Source: Pseudomonadota bacterium (GTDB taxonomy: Bacteria > Pseudomonadota > Gammaproteobacteria > Burkholderiales > Sulfuriferulaceae). Taken from it: a stretch of DNA of 64,000 nt. The position numbers and the translations under genes are program-made. The notes beneath the pieces are model-generated. The model worked only from the letters and a program-made list of their open reading frames with translations, did no database searches and was not told the DNA's origin. Where the stretch lies: assembly GCA_021801025.1 (NCBI GenBank), contig JAJYYK010000010.1, positions 1 to 64,000 of the forward strand, given 5' to 3'. Of this stretch, positions 18,074-27,994 are shown in pieces. How positions within the stretch are numbered: position 1 is the stretch's first letter; each line of letters starts with the position of its first letter.

Positions 18074-19480
18074 ATGAAAACAATACGTTTCACAATAAGT
18101 TTGCTGGCACTGGCAAGCCTGAGCGCTTGCGCACTGGGTCCCGATTACCAGCGTCCTGCCGTGGTAACGCCAAAAAATTATGGCGAAGCGGTTGGAAACT
18201 GGCAGCCTGCTGTGCCGAAAGACCACATGCCACGCGGCGCATGGTGGGAAATTTATCACGACGATGTACTGGATACATTGGAGGTGCAGGTAGCCGTCAA
18301 CAACCAGAATATCAAGGTTGCCGAAGCACAATACCAGGAAGCCAAAGCATTACTGGATGCGTCACTCGCTGCATATTGGCCAACCATTGGTGCGAAAGCA
18401 TCCTCCAACATTAGCCAGTATGCAAGTACGCAGTTCACAGCGCAAGGGGCCAACACGCTGGACAGCTTATCCGGCAATGCCAGCTGGACCATCGATATCT
18501 GGGGAAAGTTACGCCGCACGGCTGAAGCCAATCGCGCTTCAGCGGAGGCCAGCCAAGACACGTTGCAAGCTGCTTTGTTGAGCGCCCAGGCCACGCTGGC
18601 ACAATCTTACCTGCAATTGCGGGTGCTGGACGACGATGCCCGCATGCTGGCTCAAACGCTGGTAGCAGATCAGCGTACGGTGGACATTACCATTCATCTT
18701 TACCATGCTGGGGTATCCACGCCAGCCGATGTGGCCTTGTCAGTCAGCCAACTCAAAGCTGTCGAAGCCACACGAGTAGATTTGGGTGTGCAACGTGCGC
18801 AACTGGTTCATGCCATTGCTTTGTTAATCGGCCAAGCCCCGGCCCTGTTTTCCTTACCCGAAACCAATATCGTGCCACAATTACCAAACATACCTGCCAC
18901 AGTGCCCTCGGCGCTGTTGGAACACCGCCCGGACATTGCTGCCGCAGAACGACAGATGGCTGCTGCCAATGCGCAAATCGGCGTAGCAGAAGCTGCTTTT
19001 TTCCCCACGCTGACGCTCACGGGACAGTCCGGTTATCAAGGGGTTAATTTTCCCAGCCTCATCGCGGCGCCCAATCAATTTTGGTCAATGGGCCCCGCGC
19101 TGGCTGGCACGCTGTTTGATGGCGGAATTTTACGCGCGCAAAAAGCGCAGGCTGTTGCGGCGTACCAGGCCAGTGTGGCCACTTATCGCCAAACTGTGCT
19201 AACCGGTTTTCAGGAAGTTGAAGACGATTTGGCCAGCTTGCGCATATTGGCCCAGGAAGACCGCGTACAGACTGAAGCCGTAGCTGCGGCCCAGACAGGT
19301 TTAAATGTTGCGCTGAATCAATACCAGGCAGGCATGGTCAGCTACACCAACGTGCTCACAGCACAAACCGCCGCATTGAGCGCAAACAAAGCACGTCTGG
19401 ATGTTTTGGGACGCGAACTGGTCGCAAGTGCAGGCTTGGTGACGGCATTGGGTGGAAACTGGTCAGCCATCCACCCGTAG
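18074..19480 (+). CDS. RND outer-membrane factor, NodT-family lipoprotein
   Basis: TolC-like channel for the MdtABC-like system. The 468-aa precursor has a lipoprotein signal with lipobox LSAC (Cys at residue 18), the usual LGPDYQRP after the lipid anchor, and two TolC repeats each with long coiled-coil helices (about 60-250 and 270-465), including EHRPDIAAAERQMAAANAQIGVAEAAFFP. The start is ATG 18074, 11 bp after GGAGTG; an in-frame ATG at 18047 would place ten extra residues before the signal. It is last in the four-gene operon. Confidence 0.93.
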   Translation: MKTIRFTISLLALASLSACALGPDYQRPAVVTPKNYGEAVGNWQPAVPKDHMPRGAWWEIYHDDVLDTLEVQVAVNNQNIKVAEAQYQEAKALLDASLAAYWPTIGAKASSNISQYASTQFTAQGANTLDSLSGNASWTIDIWGKLRRTAEANRASAEASQDTLQAALLSAQATLAQSYLQLRVLDDDARMLAQTLVADQRTVDITIHLYHAGVSTPADVALSVSQLKAVEATRVDLGVQRAQLVHAIALLIGQAPALFSLPETNIVPQLPNIPATVPSALLEHRPDIAAAERQMAAANAQIGVAEAAFFPTLTLTGQSGYQGVNFPSLIAAPNQFWSMGPALAGTLFDGGILRAQKAQAVAAYQASVATYRQTVLTGFQEVEDDLASLRILAQEDRVQTEAVAAAQTGLNVALNQYQAGMVSYTNVLTAQTAALSANKARLDVLGRELVASAGLVTALGGNWSAIHP

Positions 19481-19695
19481 TTCCCTCACTTTAACGCCAC
19501 CCACTTTGTTCAATTGACCTAAATAGTTTACTCCGTTACAATTATCCTGTGAATTACATTGACTGGCTTCCGCCATCAACTATGTCAGCAATAAATTCAT
19601 GGGAATATCTTTCTTATCGCATCAAGTTACTTTGCCTGACCAATGCATAAAACCATTATCAGGATATTGTATCCTGTGCACACCAGGACAGAGAA

Positions 19696-21099
19696 ATGTG
19701 GTTTAGATGGGCAATTTTAACGGGGGTTTTGTTTTTATCCGCATGTGCAAGCGATGCCGGGTTGGCACCGCAATCCCATATTGTGAACGTCAACCCGCCC
19801 ACTGACTGGGAGATCGATACGCAGTGGTGGCAGCAATTTCATGACGCACAATTGAATGGATTGATGAAAACGGCCCTGCACAATTCGCCGGACATTGCCA
19901 TGATTGAAGCACGCATTCGTCAGGCGCACAACGAAACGCAACTGGCAAAAGACCAACTGAAAGCCAGCTATAACATTGATGGTTCGGCCGTGCGTGAAAA
20001 ATTCAGTGCGCAAGGTTATTTTCCACCGCCCATCGGTGGCAGCACTTTCAATTTGGGACAGATCACACCCGATTTTTATTATGATTTGGACTGGTGGGGA
20101 AAACATCGGGCTGTGAATCAAGCTTCTTTGGGCACCATGGCAGCGGCCAATGCGGAGGCGCAAGCCGCACGTTTGGCACTGAGCATCTCCCTCGCACAAC
20201 ACTATTTTTCTCTGCAAGCCGATGACGAACGCCTGTCACGTGTGAAGCAAATGTTGATCACAAGGCATACATTGCTGGGTTTATTGCGTGAGCAAGCAAA
20301 CGCTGGACTGGCTTCCAATCGTGAGATTTATCCCGCTGGAGGTGCCATTGCCGATCTGGAACGCGAACAATCTGCATTGGCCCAGCGCGAACATCTGGAC
20401 AGAATTGCAATCGCCGCACTCATGGGACAAACACCAGAAAATGGCGACCACATTACCATTGCCCCGCTGACACCGGCGTTGACCTTGCCCAATCAGGTGC
20501 CTGCCGATTTAATCGGGATGCGCCCCGACATCACAGCAAAGCGCGCCAATATTCAGGTAGCACTGGCGCAATCTGCATTGGCAAAAATTCAGTTTTACCC
20601 TGACATCAACCTGTCTGGATTCTTTGGTTTCCAAAGTATCGGTTTTTCAAACCTGTTACAAAGTAACAGCGAAATGGCCAGTTTCGGTCCGGCTATTCAT
20701 TTGCCTATTTTTAATCGTGACACCTTGCGCGCCACTTTAGGCGCGAAGTATGCCGAATACGATATGGCCGTAGAGTCCTACAATCAGAGCATTTTTGAAG
20801 CCATGCGTCAGGCTGCAGCGGCTTTGTCCAGTTTACACGCTGTCGCGGATCAGGAAAATTCCCAACAACAATTAATTCATACACTCGAACGATCACAAGA
20901 TCTGGCCTCCTTGCGTTATCAATCAGGTTTGCAAAACGATTTACCTGCTCTGAACGCCGCATTGGCTGTGCAAACTGCTGAGCAAACACGAACGGGATTG
21001 GCACAACAGAACTTGAACGCCTCATTGGCTTTGATAGAAGCTTTGGGCGGCCTGCCACGCCCTATTTCAGATGGAAAAAATAATGACAATGCAAAATAA
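19696..21099 (+). CDS. Outer-membrane factor of an EmrAB-like system, NodT family
   Basis: A 467-aa lipoprotein: hydrophobic leader with lipobox LSAC, then two OEP repeats with coiled-coil regions. Family signatures are DWEIDTQWWQQFHDAQLNGL near the N-terminus and LIGMRPDITAKRANIQVALAQ before the second repeat. It shares only family-level features with the preceding NodT protein, so it is not a recent duplicate. It overlaps the adaptor gene that follows and is the first gene of a channel-adaptor-MFS operon. A 215-bp spacer from the previous operon should carry the promoter. Confidence 0.92.
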   Translation: MWFRWAILTGVLFLSACASDAGLAPQSHIVNVNPPTDWEIDTQWWQQFHDAQLNGLMKTALHNSPDIAMIEARIRQAHNETQLAKDQLKASYNIDGSAVREKFSAQGYFPPPIGGSTFNLGQITPDFYYDLDWWGKHRAVNQASLGTMAAANAEAQAARLALSISLAQHYFSLQADDERLSRVKQMLITRHTLLGLLREQANAGLASNREIYPAGGAIADLEREQSALAQREHLDRIAIAALMGQTPENGDHITIAPLTPALTLPNQVPADLIGMRPDITAKRANIQVALAQSALAKIQFYPDINLSGFFGFQSIGFSNLLQSNSEMASFGPAIHLPIFNRDTLRATLGAKYAEYDMAVESYNQSIFEAMRQAAAALSSLHAVADQENSQQQLIHTLERSQDLASLRYQSGLQNDLPALNAALAVQTAEQTRTGLAQQNLNASLALIEALGGLPRPISDGKNNDNAK

Positions 21100-22213
21100 A
21101 CGCAAGGGAATGTTGGCCCTGCTTGGGTTGGTGATTTTGGTTGTGGCTGCGTTTTATGCCATCCACTGGTTCACAACAGGGCGCTATCAAATCAGTACTG
21201 ACGATGCAGATGTTTCGGGTAATCTGGTGCAACTGATGTCGCAAACCACCGGCAACGTGCAGGCAGTGTACGCAGACGAAACGCAATGGGTGAATGCTGG
21301 TGCGCCTTTGGTCATGCTCGATGGCGCCGATGCCCGGTTAACGCTCGACAAGGCAGAAGCCAATTTGGCTCAAGTGGTGCGCAACGTTGCACAACAGTAT
21401 CAAACAGCTGACGCAGCCAATAGTCTGGTTACTGCAAAACAAGTCGCACTAAACCGCGCACTCAGCGACTTGTCCCGTCGCAATGAGCTGGTGGATGCAC
21501 GAGCCATTGCCCGTGAGGATGTCGAACATGCAAAACTGTCTGTCGCCAATGCCCAAGCCGATTTACTGACTGCACAACGCCAGCGTGACGCAGCCCAAGC
21601 CCTGGTCAACCACACCACACTGACGCAGCATCCTGCCGTCATCCACGCTGAAGTGACATTAAAACAGGCTTGGCTGGGTGTGCAACGCCTGATCATCCGT
21701 GCGCCCGTATCGGGCTTTGTCGCAAAACGTGTCGTGCAAGTCGGCGAACGGGTGACGCCCGAAACGCCGCTCATGGTCATTGTACCCCCCACACAAATTT
21801 GGCTGGATGCCAATTTTAAGGAGAACCAGCTGGATCAAGTGCGTATCGGCCAGCCCGTATCCTTTACCACCGACCTGTATGGCAAAGACCTGATCTTTCA
21901 TGGTACCGTAGCCGGATTGAGTGCAGGCACCGGCAACGTGTTTTCCCTGTTACCGGCTCAAAATGCAACCGGCAACTGGATTAAGGTGGTGCAACGGCTG
22001 CCGGTACGCGTCAATCTGAACCAGGCCGAAATCACACGACACCCTTTACGGCTGGGTTTGTCAGCCACTGCGGTGGTGGATGTGCACGATCAACATGGCA
22101 AAACGCTCACCACTGCCCCGGTGACCACCTACCAGACGCTGGAATATCAGCAGAATGAGGTGCCAGTCGAACAACTCATCACCCATATCGTGCGGCAAAA
22201 CAGCGGTACATGA
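21083..22213 (+). CDS. EmrA/HlyD-type membrane fusion protein
   Basis: Periplasmic adaptor of the MFS efflux system, 376 aa: N-terminal membrane helix (about 8-28), STDDADVSGNLVQL lipoyl half-motif, long helical hairpin (about 85-185), RAPVSGFVAKRVVQVGERV second half-motif, and a short beta-barrel. ATG 21083 lies inside the end of the upstream gene (17-bp overlap); ATGs at 21071 and 21089 are also possible. Its stop overlaps the MFS gene start by 4 bp. Confidence 0.92.
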   Translation: MTMQNKRKGMLALLGLVILVVAAFYAIHWFTTGRYQISTDDADVSGNLVQLMSQTTGNVQAVYADETQWVNAGAPLVMLDGADARLTLDKAEANLAQVVRNVAQQYQTADAANSLVTAKQVALNRALSDLSRRNELVDARAIAREDVEHAKLSVANAQADLLTAQRQRDAAQALVNHTTLTQHPAVIHAEVTLKQAWLGVQRLIIRAPVSGFVAKRVVQVGERVTPETPLMVIVPPTQIWLDANFKENQLDQVRIGQPVSFTTDLYGKDLIFHGTVAGLSAGTGNVFSLLPAQNATGNWIKVVQRLPVRVNLNQAEITRHPLRLGLSATAVVDVHDQHGKTLTTAPVTTYQTLEYQQNEVPVEQLITHIVRQNSGT

Positions 22214-23748
22214 GCCAGCTTCCCCCCATACAGGGCGCATCCCTGGCGCTGTTGACGCTGGGCTTGTCGCTGGCAACGTTTATGCAGGTGCTGGACACCT
22301 CCATTGCCAATGTATCCATACCCAGTATTGCGGGAGATCTGGCTGTCAGCCCCAATCAGGGCACGTGGGTCATCACTTCTTTTGCTGTCAGCAACGCCAT
22401 TGCCTTACCCCTGTCCGGCTGGCTGGCCCGCCGGTTCGGCGAAGTACGTCTTTTTATCGTCGCAACCCTTTTATTCACGCTGGCGTCCACGTTTTGTGCG
22501 CTTTCAAGCAGCCTGCCGATGCTGGTCGTGTTTCGGGTGATACAGGGTGCCGTTGCCGGCCCCATGATCCCTTTATCGCAAAGCTTGCTGTTATCCAACT
22601 ATCCGCAAGAAAAAAAGGGCTTGGCCCTGGCATTGTGGGGAATGACGGTGGTGCTGGCCCCTATCTTCGGCCCTATTTTGGGTGGGTACATCACCGACAA
22701 CTTAAGTTGGCCGTGGATTTTTTATATTAATGTGCCGGTGGGAATCATTGCCACTTACCTGACCTGGCGGCTCCTGCATGCACGTGAGACGGCCACCGAG
22801 CGCAAACCGATTGATGGCGTAGGTTTGGTCTTGTTAATCATTGGGGTAGGCAGTTTGCAATTATTGCTGGATAAAGGCAACGAGCTGGACTGGTTTGATT
22901 CGAACTTCATCGTGACGCTGACTGTGATCTCGGTGATCGCACTCGCCGCATTCATTATTTGGGAACTGACCGATCAGCATCCCGTTGTAGATTTAAGTTT
23001 ATTCAAAGAGCGGAATTTTACCGTTGGCACCACCGCCATCAGTATCGGTTACATGACATTCTTTTCCGGGGTAGTGATCTATCCTTTGTGGTTACAGACT
23101 CAAATGGGTTATACCGCCACCTGGGCTGGGCTGTCTGCGGCACCATTGGGTATTTTGCCCGTATTCCTGTCGCCCTTTGTGGGCAAGAACATGCACAAAT
23201 TCGACCTGCGTATACTGGTCACCTTCAGTTTTCTGGTGTTCGGCAGTGTGGCATGGTGGGCTTCCAATTTCAACACCAGTGCCACCTTTGCTGAATTAAC
23301 CTTGCCACGCTTCGTCCAGGGCTTGGGCATGGCTTTCTTTTTTATTCCACTCATGTCTATTTTATTGTCCGGTCTGCCACACAACCGGTTAGCCAGCGCA
23401 TCAGGTTTATCCAATTTTCTGCGTATACTGGGAGGCAGTTTCGGCACCTCACTCAGCATCGCCCTCTGGGACAGACGCGAATCTTTCCATCACAGCCGAC
23501 TTGCCGAAAGTGTGACCACTTACAATGCCAACACCCATGCAGCCATGACGCTTTTTCAACAACAGGGAATACCCACGACAACCGCCCACGCACTGATACA
23601 AAGACAATTGGGTGGACAGGCCTATATCCTGGCCCTGAATGATGTATTTTTTATTTCCGCACTGATTTTCTTTGGCCTGATCAGCTTGATTTGGCTGGCA
23701 AAACCACCGTTTGGCGCGCCGCCAGCAGGTGGGGGCGGCGCGCATTAA
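22210..23748 (+). CDS. MFS multidrug transporter, EmrB/DHA2 family
   Basis: Proton-coupled drug exporter of 512 aa with 14 predicted membrane segments. DHA2 signatures are visible: motif D1 in LDTSIANVSIPSIAGDL, motif A GWLARRFGEVRLF, motif C WGMTVVLAPIFGPILGGYI and WPWIFYINVPVG after it. With the upstream adaptor and outer-membrane factor it makes a full tripartite pump comparable to EmrAB-TolC. The C-terminus is Gly-rich. It is convergent with glutaredoxin, 15 bp apart. Confidence 0.95.
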   Translation: MSQLPPIQGASLALLTLGLSLATFMQVLDTSIANVSIPSIAGDLAVSPNQGTWVITSFAVSNAIALPLSGWLARRFGEVRLFIVATLLFTLASTFCALSSSLPMLVVFRVIQGAVAGPMIPLSQSLLLSNYPQEKKGLALALWGMTVVLAPIFGPILGGYITDNLSWPWIFYINVPVGIIATYLTWRLLHARETATERKPIDGVGLVLLIIGVGSLQLLLDKGNELDWFDSNFIVTLTVISVIALAAFIIWELTDQHPVVDLSLFKERNFTVGTTAISIGYMTFFSGVVIYPLWLQTQMGYTATWAGLSAAPLGILPVFLSPFVGKNMHKFDLRILVTFSFLVFGSVAWWASNFNTSATFAELTLPRFVQGLGMAFFFIPLMSILLSGLPHNRLASASGLSNFLRILGGSFGTSLSIALWDRRESFHHSRLAESVTTYNANTHAAMTLFQQQGIPTTTAHALIQRQLGGQAYILALNDVFFISALIFFGLISLIWLAKPPFGAPPAGGGGAH

Positions 23749-23763
23749 GCGCGTTAGAATAAA

Positions 23764-24021
23764 TTAACCTGCCAACAACAGCACATCCAAACCACCCTGT
23801 TTATCCAGTGCCGACAAGTCATCGAATCCGCCCACGTGGGTCTGCCCCACATAAACTTGCGGCACAGTACGACGCCCGGTACGCGCCATCATTTCCTCAC
23901 GCAATGAAGGATCCAAATCAACACGTATCTTGTTGACGGTGACATTTTTATTTAAAAGCAGGCGTTCTGCCATCGTGCAATAAGGACAAACCGCGGTACA
24001 GTACATCGTGACTTCAGCCAT
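23764..24021 (-). CDS. grxC: Glutaredoxin 3
   Basis: An 85-aa dithiol glutaredoxin that reduces disulfides and glutathione mixed disulfides. The active site is C12-P-Y-C15; TVPQVYVG (cis-Pro) and GGFDD (glutathione binding) are present. It is the last gene of a run RND pump - DUF2892 - rhodanese - grx on the minus strand, with a 22-bp gap from the rhodanese gene, which suggests a thiol or persulfide role alongside those proteins. Confidence 0.95.
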   Translation of the reverse strand: MAEVTMYCTAVCPYCTMAERLLLNKNVTVNKIRVDLDPSLREEMMARTGRRTVPQVYVGQTHVGGFDDLSALDKQGGLDVLLLAG

Positions 24022-24043
24022 GTTTTACTCTTACCTCATCGAC

Positions 24044-24454
24044 TCATTTAACCGTTGGCATCTGTGCCTTCTGCCAGGCAATCATGCCACCCGAAAGATT
24101 GTAGACACGGGTAAATCCAGCTTTACGCAAAATACCACATGCAGTACCAGACCGGTTACCTGAGCGACAACTGATCACAACCGCCTGATTACGGTACTTC
24201 TCCAGCGTCTTGATGCTGTCTTTCATCTGACCCAATGGCACAAGGTGTGCATTAGCAATGTGTCCTGCGGCAAACTCACCGGGCTCACGCACATCCAGCA
24301 CCACCGCGTTTTCATGATTAATCATTTGCACTGCCTGGGTCACATCGACTTCAGGCACGCCACCAACTGAACCCAGCAGTTTGGGAAAGGCCAACATCAC
24401 ACCGGAAGTCACCGTCATGATAATCAACCAAAAATTTTGATGTACAAAATCCAA
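24044..24454 (-). CDS. Membrane-anchored rhodanese-like sulfurtransferase
   Basis: A 136-aa protein with an N-terminal membrane helix (about residues 8-28) and one rhodanese domain (38-130). The active-site loop is CRSGNRSG, so the persulfide-carrying Cys is present, and the CH2A-like VVLDVREPGEFAAGHI motif is intact. The start is a TTG at 24454, supported by TAGGAGT six to seven bases upstream; the next ATG (24418) would cut the membrane helix. With the adjacent DUF2892 protein it resembles a YgaP protein split into two genes, in reversed domain order. Confidence 0.9.
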   Translation of the reverse strand: MDFVHQNFWLIIMTVTSGVMLAFPKLLGSVGGVPEVDVTQAVQMINHENAVVLDVREPGEFAAGHIANAHLVPLGQMKDSIKTLEKYRNQAVVISCRSGNRSGTACGILRKAGFTRVYNLSGGMIAWQKAQMPTVK

Positions 24455-24463
24455 TGCTTACTC

Positions 24464-24682
24464 CTACAGGCCGCAACCTGATTTAACACCACATTTCAAA
24501 AGAATGCTGTCCAGAGGACAGAAACGGGTAAAGCCACTTTGAAACAAATTGAAACCAACAAAGACAGTCAACCACAGCCAGGTAGGATGGGTAAGATCGA
24601 CTTGACCAGTGAACTGGGCCAAAGCCAGTGACAGTAAAATAAATGTCCCGGCGATGATACGAACGATGCGTTCTACAGTCAT
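24464..24682 (-). CDS. DUF2892 small membrane protein
   Basis: A 72-aa inner-membrane protein of two helices (about 6-24 and 35-52) with the DUF2892 pattern: VERIVRIIAGTFILLS at the start, WLTVFVGFNLFQSGFTRFCPL in the second helix, and a Cys-rich end (CGVKSGC). DUF2892 domains often sit next to or are fused with rhodaneses, as in YgaP. It lies 24 bp after the RND pump gene and 9 bp before the rhodanese gene, in the same operon. Confidence 0.9.
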   Translation of the reverse strand: MTVERIVRIIAGTFILLSLALAQFTGQVDLTHPTWLWLTVFVGFNLFQSGFTRFCPLDSILLKCGVKSGCGL

Positions 24683-24706
24683 AATTATTCCGTTCTGTTT
24701 AATTGT

Positions 24707-27700
24707 TTAATTAAGGTGCACATTGCGTTCCAGCTTGCCTTCCCACAGGAAATACAGCAGCGGGATGACCACCAAGGTTAGTATGGTTGAAGCAAAAGTA
24801 CCAAAAATAAGCGACACAGCCAACCCGCCAAACACGGGATCAGTGACCATTATCGCAGAGCCGAGTATGATTGCCAAGGCAGTCAGCATGATGGGACGAA
24901 AACGTATCGCACCAGCTTCAATGACAGCATGTTCCAGTGAGTAACCTTGCGCACGATAGTCAATAATGAAATCAATGAGCAACAGCGAGTTACGCACCAC
25001 CACACCGGCCAGAGCGATCACACCAATCATGGAGGTTGCGGTAAAGGCTTGGTGGGTCAACCAATGCCCCGGGAACACGCCCACCAATGTCAGCGGAATA
25101 GCGCCCATCACAATCAAAGGCATCATAAACGATTTGTAATATCCCACCAGCATCAAATAAATAAACACCAGTGCCACAATAAAGGCAGAACCCAGGTCAC
25201 GAAACACGTCCAGCGTCAGCCGCATTTCTCCACCCCATAACAGATGATTATGAAGAATGTCGTCGGGTTGTGCTTCGACAAACCCCAAATTACCTGTTTT
25301 GAAACGCACACCATTACTCAGCAATTTCCCATCCAGCATTTTATCCAGCGCCAACACAGCGTAAACAGGGCTTGACGTCAGCAACTCACCACCTACCATC
25401 ACCACAGGGTGTTGATCCCTGTCGTAAATGGGTTTGTCTTGTATGGTACGGTCAATGGTTGCAATCGCGGAAAGCGGTATAGATTGCCCCATTTGGTTAG
25501 TGATTTGTAGCGCCAGGATTTGTTCCGGCATCTGCCGTTGATCACGCGGCAATCGAACCGTAATGTTAATGGGTTCAAGACTCCCTGTGACGTGTAAGGT
25601 ACCGGCGGTAAAGCCCGACAGATAGTCGTGCAGCATTTTAGCCACCTGACCTACTGCGACACCCGAAAGTGCCGCCTTTTGACGATCGACGTGAAGGGTA
25701 TAGGATGCCACAGAACTGGTGACGGAATCGTCGGTGTTAACAATGCCATAAATGGCATTAAAATCGCGATCCACTGTGGTTGCCGCCAAACGTAACTTGT
25801 CATAATCCGGACCGTACAACTCAGCCAAAATCTGTGACTGAACAGGCGGTCCTGGCGGGGTCTCGTACAATTTTATTTTTGCACCGGGAAAATCTTTGCG
25901 CACTGCATTTAGCGCGAGATTGAGGCGCTGGGCAATCTCATGCGACGGGACTGAACGCTCATGTTTGCTGGTTAAGTTGACACGTAACTGCGCCAGATTG
26001 TCACCCCGTTTGAGCATGTCGCCACGCACCAGGGCAGAGAAATCAATCGGCGCCGTCGTGCCAAGGAAAGTTTGGTAGTCGGTGACGTAACGGGTTGTGC
26101 CCAATACATCACCGACTGCGCGGGCAACCCTGTCGGTTTCTGCCAGCGTGCTGCCAGCCGGGGTATCGACTTGCAGTAAAAGGGTATTGGTGTTGTCGTT
26201 GGGCAACATTTTTAACTCGACGCCCATGGCTGATAATGGACCGTTCAATCCTGAGGGCCGAATAAACTGCCATGCAGGTTGCAACATCGCAGCAAACAAC
26301 AGCCCAATCACCACCATAAACAGAATATGACGATGTCTCGCACTGTGAATAAAAGGGGTAATCACGGCGACATAAGCCCGATACAAGGGATCTTTTGGGC
26401 GGGTTGCCCTGTCTTCTAATGCGGGGGTGTCTGCCATTTGTTTGGCTGCCTTGCCCGCCAGCCAGCGATTTGCCGCCCAAGGCACTACCATGTAAGCGAT
26501 CACCAGAGAAGCCACCATCGCAATGGGCACATTAAACGGGATGGGGCGCATAAAGGGGCCCATCATGCCTGTCACAAAGGCCATCGGAATAAAAGCCAGT
26601 ATCACTGCGATGGTGGCCACATTGGTGGGGTTGCCGATCTCGTTGGTCGCAATCACCAGCACATCCTTGAAATTTGTGTCGCCATGGTGCAAGTGGCGGT
26701 GTATGTTTTCGATCACCACGATGGCGGCATCAACCAGCAAACCCAGGGACAAGATCAACGCAAACAGGGTAATACGGTTGATAGTCTGACCTGCAAACAA
26801 TCCGACTGTCAGCACAACAAACAAAATAAGCGGAACGGTGAGTGTGACAATAGCCGCTTCGCGCCAGCCGAGAAATATCACCAAAATAACCACCACAGAG
26901 CCAATGGCGATACCCAAATGTTCCATCAGGGTATTGACGGCATCATTGGCTTTTGCGCCATCATCGCGGGTGACGCTGACAGTCACCCCCTGCGGGATCG
27001 CATCCCGCTTGAGCGCATCCAACTTGCTCAATACTGCACTGGCCACCACCACCGCATTGGTACCTGATTTTTTGGCAATGGCAATAGTGACCGCAGGGGC
27101 TTCGCCACGGTAAGCGGGGTGTTCAGCGGCCGGGCCGAAAGCAAACCGGCTCTGCTCATCGGTTTCGGCAGCGCCATCACGAATATCGGCCACATCCTTC
27201 AGATAAACCGGCTTGCCATTGGGCGCACCAATAATAATATGCCCGACTTCACGCACATCTCCCAAAAATCCGGATAAGCGCACTGGCTTTGACTGATCAT
27301 TATTGACCAGTGTGCCCAGGGGCAAAGACACATTGGCGCCCTGTAATTGCTGACCCAACTGGTCCAGGCTGATACCGCTGGCACTAAGTCTGGCCGGGTT
27401 GATCCAGACATTGACTGCATGTTCTGTTCCACCCGTCAACTGTGTAAATGACACACCCGGAATATTGCGCAATTGTTCAAGCACATGCGCAGCCACTAAA
27501 CGCAGTGCGTCACTGGACAACTGCGTGGCGCTCAAGGTAAGCGTCATAATGGGCACATCGTCCACATTAATCGGCTTGACGATGGGTTGCATCACACCAG
27601 CAGGCATACGGTCCATGTTTTGCATCAACTGGTTATAGAGCTTGACCAGGCTGCGCTCCTGATCCTGCCCCACATCAAACTGAACGGTGACCACGCCATA

Positions 27701-27994
27701 ATCCGCCACGGCGTAACCAAAGGTATGCTTTACACCAGACTGTGCGTTCATAATCGCTTCCAGTGGCTGAACCACCAGATGCTCAATTTCATCTGCCGAT
27801 GCGCCAGGTTTGGCCACGATAATATTGGCAGCGGGCACGACAATCTGCGGGTTGTATTCTCGCGGCGTCACCAGCAAGGCCATCACACCAGCCAGTGTCA
27901 CCGCCAGCATCATCATGGCAGTGATTTTTGATTCAAGAAAAGTTTTCGCCAGTTTGCCGGCGATATTCAGCTTCTGCGGAATGTGTTCAGACAT
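24707..27994 (-). CDS. RND efflux pump of a divergent subfamily
   Basis: Inner-membrane RND pump of 1095 aa. Topology and motifs fit the AcrB superfamily: REYNPQIVVPAANIIVAKPG after TM1, two periplasmic loops, and twelve helices. The relay differs from the MdtB/C pumps in this window: TM4 reads GLLVDAAIVVIENI (one Asp instead of an Asp pair) and TM10 reads VVRNSLLLIDFI (Arg where Lys is usual). The ATG at 27994 gives 8 bp overlap with the adaptor gene; ATG 28000 is possible. Translation upstream of these is out-of-frame adaptor sequence. Grouping with sulfur proteins suggests an unusual substrate. Confidence 0.92.
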   Translation of the reverse strand: MSEHIPQKLNIAGKLAKTFLESKITAMMMLAVTLAGVMALLVTPREYNPQIVVPAANIIVAKPGASADEIEHLVVQPLEAIMNAQSGVKHTFGYAVADYGVVTVQFDVGQDQERSLVKLYNQLMQNMDRMPAGVMQPIVKPINVDDVPIMTLTLSATQLSSDALRLVAAHVLEQLRNIPGVSFTQLTGGTEHAVNVWINPARLSASGISLDQLGQQLQGANVSLPLGTLVNNDQSKPVRLSGFLGDVREVGHIIIGAPNGKPVYLKDVADIRDGAAETDEQSRFAFGPAAEHPAYRGEAPAVTIAIAKKSGTNAVVVASAVLSKLDALKRDAIPQGVTVSVTRDDGAKANDAVNTLMEHLGIAIGSVVVILVIFLGWREAAIVTLTVPLILFVVLTVGLFAGQTINRITLFALILSLGLLVDAAIVVIENIHRHLHHGDTNFKDVLVIATNEIGNPTNVATIAVILAFIPMAFVTGMMGPFMRPIPFNVPIAMVASLVIAYMVVPWAANRWLAGKAAKQMADTPALEDRATRPKDPLYRAYVAVITPFIHSARHRHILFMVVIGLLFAAMLQPAWQFIRPSGLNGPLSAMGVELKMLPNDNTNTLLLQVDTPAGSTLAETDRVARAVGDVLGTTRYVTDYQTFLGTTAPIDFSALVRGDMLKRGDNLAQLRVNLTSKHERSVPSHEIAQRLNLALNAVRKDFPGAKIKLYETPPGPPVQSQILAELYGPDYDKLRLAATTVDRDFNAIYGIVNTDDSVTSSVASYTLHVDRQKAALSGVAVGQVAKMLHDYLSGFTAGTLHVTGSLEPINITVRLPRDQRQMPEQILALQITNQMGQSIPLSAIATIDRTIQDKPIYDRDQHPVVMVGGELLTSSPVYAVLALDKMLDGKLLSNGVRFKTGNLGFVEAQPDDILHNHLLWGGEMRLTLDVFRDLGSAFIVALVFIYLMLVGYYKSFMMPLIVMGAIPLTLVGVFPGHWLTHQAFTATSMIGVIALAGVVVRNSLLLIDFIIDYRAQGYSLEHAVIEAGAIRFRPIMLTALAIILGSAIMVTDPVFGGLAVSLIFGTFASTILTLVVIPLLYFLWEGKLERNVHLN

